DNA of 9,003 bases from Bacteroidota bacterium (GTDB lineage Bacteria; Bacteroidota; Bacteroidia; Flavobacteriales; Weeksellaceae), in the NCBI GenBank assembly GCA_023448955.1, contig JAEXJU010000003.1, positions 1 through 9,003 on the forward strand, read 5' to 3'. The stretch's first letter is position 1, and the number at the start of each line of letters is the position of its first letter. The notes under the pieces are model-generated. The model was not told where the DNA came from. It did no database searches and worked only from the letters and a program-made list of their open reading frames with translations. Below are positions 6,731 to 9,003 of the stretch, in pieces. A program made the position numbers and the translations under genes.

Positions 6731-7357
6731 TTATCTCAAAAATCCCTGACTTCTGATATCCTTCACAATCAATTCAAAGTGATCCGGAATATTTCCGGAT
6801 TTCAGCCAGTTAAAATCCAAACCATTATTGATGCAAAGCTTTTCCAGATAAAGGTTTTCGTGAATTTTGGAATCTGTTTCAGATAGGATTTCGTCAAATT
6901 CCAGCCAGTAATCTTCGTCCAGTTTTTTGATTTGAATTAAGGCTTTGAAGATTTTGTTAATGAGATAAATGTAAAGTTTATAAATGGCATCGAAGCGCTG
7001 TTTGCTTAGCTTATCATTATATTCCAGAATTTCACTCACCAGGAATAAGTTTAAAAAAACCTCGCCAAATTTGTCAGTCGTCACCTTCACATGTTCTGTG
7101 ATTTCCGCGCTCAGTTTTCTGATGAGAACTAAGAAATATTTTGGATTTCCGATGTATTTTGATATTTCCGATAATCTTTCTTTGATGTAAGACTCCATCG
7201 CATTTCGTTTGTCATCCGTCGTTTCTTCATCGATGAGTTCGAAATACAATTTCTTGGACAATAATTTATCTTTTTTCAATAGTCTGAAAATCAATTTGTC
7301 CTTTTCCGAATGCGAAAACTGACTGAGCGCTGCTTTGAACTCCTTAGAATATTCCAT
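6731..7357 (-). CDS. Conserved hypothetical protein, all-helical, unknown function
   Basis: The 208-residue product begins MEYSKEFKAALSQFSHSEKD. I recognise it only as the kind of uncharacterised protein seen in flavobacteria and assign no function. It is rich in Lys, Glu, Leu and Ile and looks almost wholly helical, with charged stretches such as KDKLIFRLLKKDKLLSKKL (20-38). It has no signal peptide, no transmembrane segment, no Cys pair and no obvious nucleotide-binding motif, so it is probably cytoplasmic. A central part (about 75-110) contains LSAEITEHVKVTTDKFGE. Its ATG overlaps the stop of the upstream glycosyltransferase by one base (TAATG), so the two are surely co-transcribed and probably translationally coupled. 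It converges on the T9SS protein gene. Confidence 0.8.
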   Translation of the reverse strand: MEYSKEFKAALSQFSHSEKDKLIFRLLKKDKLLSKKLYFELIDEETTDDKRNAMESYIKERLSEISKYIGNPKYFLVLIRKLSAEITEHVKVTTDKFGEVFLNLFLVSEILEYNDKLSKQRFDAIYKLYIYLINKIFKALIQIKKLDEDYWLEFDEILSETDSKIHENLYLEKLCINNGLDFNWLKSGNIPDHFELIVKDIRSQGFLR

Positions 7358-8112
7358 TAATTAAAGATTTTCGAATATTTTAAAAATCCATTGAAAGCCC
7401 AATTGGCCGTATAATAAAGCGATTTCAAAGTAGAAAATTTCATATAATCTTTATATACCAAATATTGGTCCTTCATTATATTAGATTTATTTCGTGAAAC
7501 ACTATTAGGCAACATTCTGTATTTTGATAAAGTTTTTTTCAAAGGTTTTCCTTGTGGGATTTTCTTTAATAGTTCCAACCACATTACGTGATCTTCACGT
7601 TTTGTGCCTTCCGGAAAATAGAATTTACCAACTCTTTTGGAATCATACATCGATGCTAAAAGTGATAATCTGCAGGTTTTTAAAAGATTATTAAATGTAA
7701 CGATTTTATCCGCTTCAAAATTTCCAATTTTTGTTGGATTAAGGTTTTCATCACAACGGGAATAGGTTGAATAAGCCAATTCGGAATTCCCTTTTTTCAT
7801 AAAACTGACCATTTCTTCAAGGAAATTCGGTTCCCAAAAATCGTCAGCATCCAGAAATGTGACGAATCTTCCTGTGGCGTTTTTCAATGAAATGTTTCTT
7901 GCTGCTCCAGCACCTCCATTTTTCTCAGCTTTAAAAACTTTGATTCGTGGGTCGTTCTGATTTTCTAAAATTTCCACCGAATTGTCAGTCGAGCAATCAT
8001 CCGTAATCAGCCATTCCCAATCTTGGAAAGTTTGATTGAGTACGGAATTGATGGTTTCGTTCAGATATTTTGAGGAATTGTAACTCGGCGTGATGATAGA
8101 GATTTCCGGCAC
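7357..8112 (-). CDS. Glycosyltransferase family 2 protein
   Basis: With the GTG at 8112 as start, the 251-residue product begins MPEISIITPSYNSS, the usual opening of GT2 (GT-A fold) enzymes. ITDDCS (36-41) contacts the nucleotide and LDADDFW (87-93) carries the DxD-type metal site. KREDHVMWL (171-179) holds the ED pair expected to supply the catalytic base. There is no membrane helix, so it probably acts at the inner face of the membrane on surface glycans; donor and acceptor are unknown. The frame is open upstream to a TTG at 8145 (262 residues). That extension is unlike the family, and a TATCTTTG promoter box lies inside it, so I prefer GTG. It overlaps the next gene by one base. Confidence 0.85.
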   Translation of the reverse strand: MPEISIITPSYNSSKYLNETINSVLNQTFQDWEWLITDDCSTDNSVEILENQNDPRIKVFKAEKNGGAGAARNISLKNATGRFVTFLDADDFWEPNFLEEMVSFMKKGNSELAYSTYSRCDENLNPTKIGNFEADKIVTFNNLLKTCRLSLLASMYDSKRVGKFYFPEGTKREDHVMWLELLKKIPQGKPLKKTLSKYRMLPNSVSRNKSNIMKDQYLVYKDYMKFSTLKSLYYTANWAFNGFLKYSKIFN

Positions 8113-8126
8113 TTGTGAATTTTTTA

Positions 8127-8134
8127 CAAAGATA
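8127..8134 (-). promoter_or_regulatory. Putative -7 element of the glycosyltransferase operon
   Basis: Read on the minus strand this is TATCTTTG, an exact TAnnTTTG match, 14 bases before the GTG at 8112. A -33 TTTG at the right spacing is not evident. If used, transcription would begin downstream of the TTG at 8145, ruling out that start. Confidence 0.45.
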
Positions 8135-8157
8135 TATAAAGACAAGAAGATAAAAGA

Positions 8158-8180
8158 ATAAAGAAAAAAGACTTCTTTAT
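8158..8180. repeat. Short inverted repeat upstream of the glycosyltransferase operon
   Basis: ATAAAGAA (8158-8165) and TTCTTTAT (8173-8180) form a perfect 8-bp stem around a 7-base loop. It lies about 25 bases upstream of the proposed -7 box. No U-tract follows. It may be an operator or part of the repeat cluster to its right. Confidence 0.35.
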
Positions 8181-8207
8181 AGTGTAAATACTTCGATGGA
8201 GTTTATA

Positions 8208-8286
8208 TTGAGCGAAGTCGAAATGCTCAGTGTGACAAATCTAATACTGGATATCTTTTTAAATTGTCAATTTGAGCGGAGTCGAA
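8208..8286. repeat. Pair of direct repeats with an embedded inverted repeat
   Basis: TTGAGCGAAGTCGAA (8208-8222) and TTGAGCGGAGTCGAA (8272-8286) agree at 14 of 15 bases and are 64 bases apart. Between and across them, GCTCAGTGTGACAA (8225-8238) and TTGTCAATTTGAGC (8264-8277) are an imperfect inverted repeat, 11 of 14 matching. Motifs of this GAGCGAAGTCGAA style are, from memory, common between genes in Bacteroidota and resemble REP-like dispersed repeats. No coding capacity is apparent. Confidence 0.55.
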
Positions 8287-8340
8287 GACTTTGTCTTTTA
8301 TATGCTTCGCTTCATTTTGAATGTCAAATGTTGATTTGAA

Positions 8341-8433
8341 GCCGGAATCTGCGCCCCGGCCTGAACGGAGCTCTTTTTGTGAGGAGGTACGACGAGCAAA
8401 AAAGCGGGAGTGGAGGACGGATAAAGGCGCCCA
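8341..8433. repeat. GC-rich structured intergenic element, probably a dispersed repeat
   Basis: By hand count, 50 of the 82 bases in 8351-8432 are G or C, far above the AT-rich flanks. It can fold: GCCGG (8341-8345) with CCGGC (8356-8360), GCGCC (8351-8355) with GGCGC (8426-8430), and CTTTTTG (8373-8379) with CAAAAAAG (8397-8404). The first two pairings compete. The arrangement, purine-rich with a central T-run and A-run, resembles GC-rich intergenic repeats I recall from Chryseobacterium-type genomes, but I could not check copy number. Frames through it read as Arg/Glu-rich low-complexity protein and are not convincing genes. Confidence 0.5.
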
Positions 8434-8476
8434 AGTTAATATCATTCTCTTGAAATGTGAAGCCGAAAAATTTAAA

Positions 8477-8507
8477 ATTGTCATTTCCTGTCAAAATCTT
8501 AACTTTG
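8477..8507 (+). promoter_or_regulatory. leuS promoter (Bacteroidota sigma-A type)
   Basis: TTG (8478-8480), a 19-base spacer, then TAACTTTG (8500-8507) fit the TTG-N19-TAnnTTTG consensus. Transcription should start near 8513, about 40 bases before the leuS ATG. It lies just right of the GC-rich element. Confidence 0.7.
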
Positions 8508-8552
8508 TGAATCTTAAAAAAAATTATTCATTATTAATTCCTTATTCAGAGA

Positions 8553-9002
8553 ATGTTTTACGACCATCAGCAGATAGAAAAAAAGTGGCAGAAATACTGG
8601 GAAGATAACCAAACTTACAAGACTTCCGACTCAACCGATAAACCGAAATTCTACGTCCTCGATATGTTTCCGTATCCTTCCGGAGCTGGGCTTCACGTGG
8701 GACATCCGCTGGGTTATATTGCTTCTGATATCTATGCGCGGTACAAAAGACATCAGGGTTTCAACGTTTTGCATCCGGTTGGCTACGATTCTTTCGGACT
8801 TCCGGCGGAGCAATACGCTATACAAACCGGAACGCATCCGGCGATTACAACGGAGCAAAATATCACAAGATACGAGGAGCAGTTGAGAAAAATCGGTTTC
8901 TCTTTTGACTGGAGCAGAGAAGTCAGAACTTCTGACCCTTCTTATTTTAAATGGACGCAGTGGATTTTCATTGAGTTGTTTCATTCCTGGTATAATAAAT
9001 AG
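8553..9002 (+). CDS. leuS: Leucyl-tRNA synthetase, N-terminal part, ending at an in-frame TAG
   Basis: The 149 residues are the start of a class I leucyl-tRNA synthetase, which charges tRNA(Leu) with leucine. YDHQQIEKKWQKYW (3-16) is the typical beginning. FPYPSGAGLHVGHPLGY (39-55) holds the HIGH-type ATP signature as HVGH (48-51). GYDSFGLPAEQYAI (77-90) and FSFDWSREVRTSDPSYFKWTQW (116-137) are conserved catalytic-domain segments. LeuRS is normally about 850-950 residues, but the frame meets TAG at 9000-9002, one base before the window ends. Up to there the match is excellent, so the stop means a frameshift or nonsense change in the genome or the assembly, or a broken copy. The editing domain, KMSKS loop and anticodon-binding domain are not in view. 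The start is the ATG 40 bases after the predicted transcription start. Confidence 0.88.
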   Translation: MFYDHQQIEKKWQKYWEDNQTYKTSDSTDKPKFYVLDMFPYPSGAGLHVGHPLGYIASDIYARYKRHQGFNVLHPVGYDSFGLPAEQYAIQTGTHPAITTEQNITRYEEQLRKIGFSFDWSREVRTSDPSYFKWTQWIFIELFHSWYNK

Positions 9003-9003
9003 A

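Noticed and set aside
8208..8286. CRISPR-like repeats
   Set aside because: There are only two short copies with imperfect identity, no regular spacer series and no cas genes nearby.
8227..8484. 85-codon minus-strand frame across the same repeat region
   Set aside because: It reads through both repeat elements, has no family resemblance, and is explained by GC-rich sequence lacking stop codons.
8321..8608. 95-codon plus-strand frame running through the GC-rich element into leuS
   Set aside because: The translation is Arg/Glu-rich low complexity from the repeat, it overlaps the certain leuS start in another frame, and it would run through the leuS promoter.

Overview
The window looks like a chromosomal segment of a Bacteroidota bacterium, most likely a flavobacterium of the Chryseobacterium/Epilithonimonas (Weeksellaceae) type. 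The reasons are the low GC content, promoters of the TTG-N19-TAnnTTTG kind, near absence of Shine-Dalgarno sites, a secreted protein with a type IX secretion (T9SS) sorting domain, and protein sequences (FtsE-like ATPase, WaaA, LeuRS, L34) that read as flavobacterial. The genus is inferred from overall resemblance, not from a search.

Layout. Positions 1-1059 (+): the C-terminal ATPase domain of a sensor histidine kinase, directly abutted (TAA-ATG) by the tRNA adenine methyltransferase trmN. A perfect two-way hairpin terminator at 1051-1074 separates it from the convergent ftsE (minus, 1102-1812). Further right on the minus strand is the 52-codon rpmH (1950-2108), with its own promoter and terminator. 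2204-2347 holds a possible gene remnant. Positions 2387-4009 (+): a small cupin followed 3 nt later by waaA (Kdo transferase for lipid A-Kdo assembly). Positions 4144-6654 (+): an 836-residue secreted calcium-loop repeat protein with a T9SS sorting domain, probably two seven-bladed propellers. It has its own promoter, a 5'-leader hairpin and a strong terminator. Positions 8112-6731 (minus): a two-gene unit of a family 2 glycosyltransferase, probably starting at GTG, and an uncharacterised helical protein, overlapping as TAATG. Positions 8146-8552 are non-coding and carry short direct and inverted repeats plus a GC-rich structured element. leuS starts at 8553 and meets an in-frame TAG at 9000-9002.

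Functionally the window is mostly housekeeping (tRNA modification, ribosome, leucyl-tRNA synthesis, FtsE-like ATPase) plus envelope functions (Kdo transfer, a glycosyltransferase, a T9SS cargo). I do not see a defence system, a mobile element with a transposase, or a CRISPR array. The most notable points are the early stop in leuS, the GC-rich element upstream of it, the 14-unit periodicity of the secreted protein, and the unassigned partner of the glycosyltransferase.
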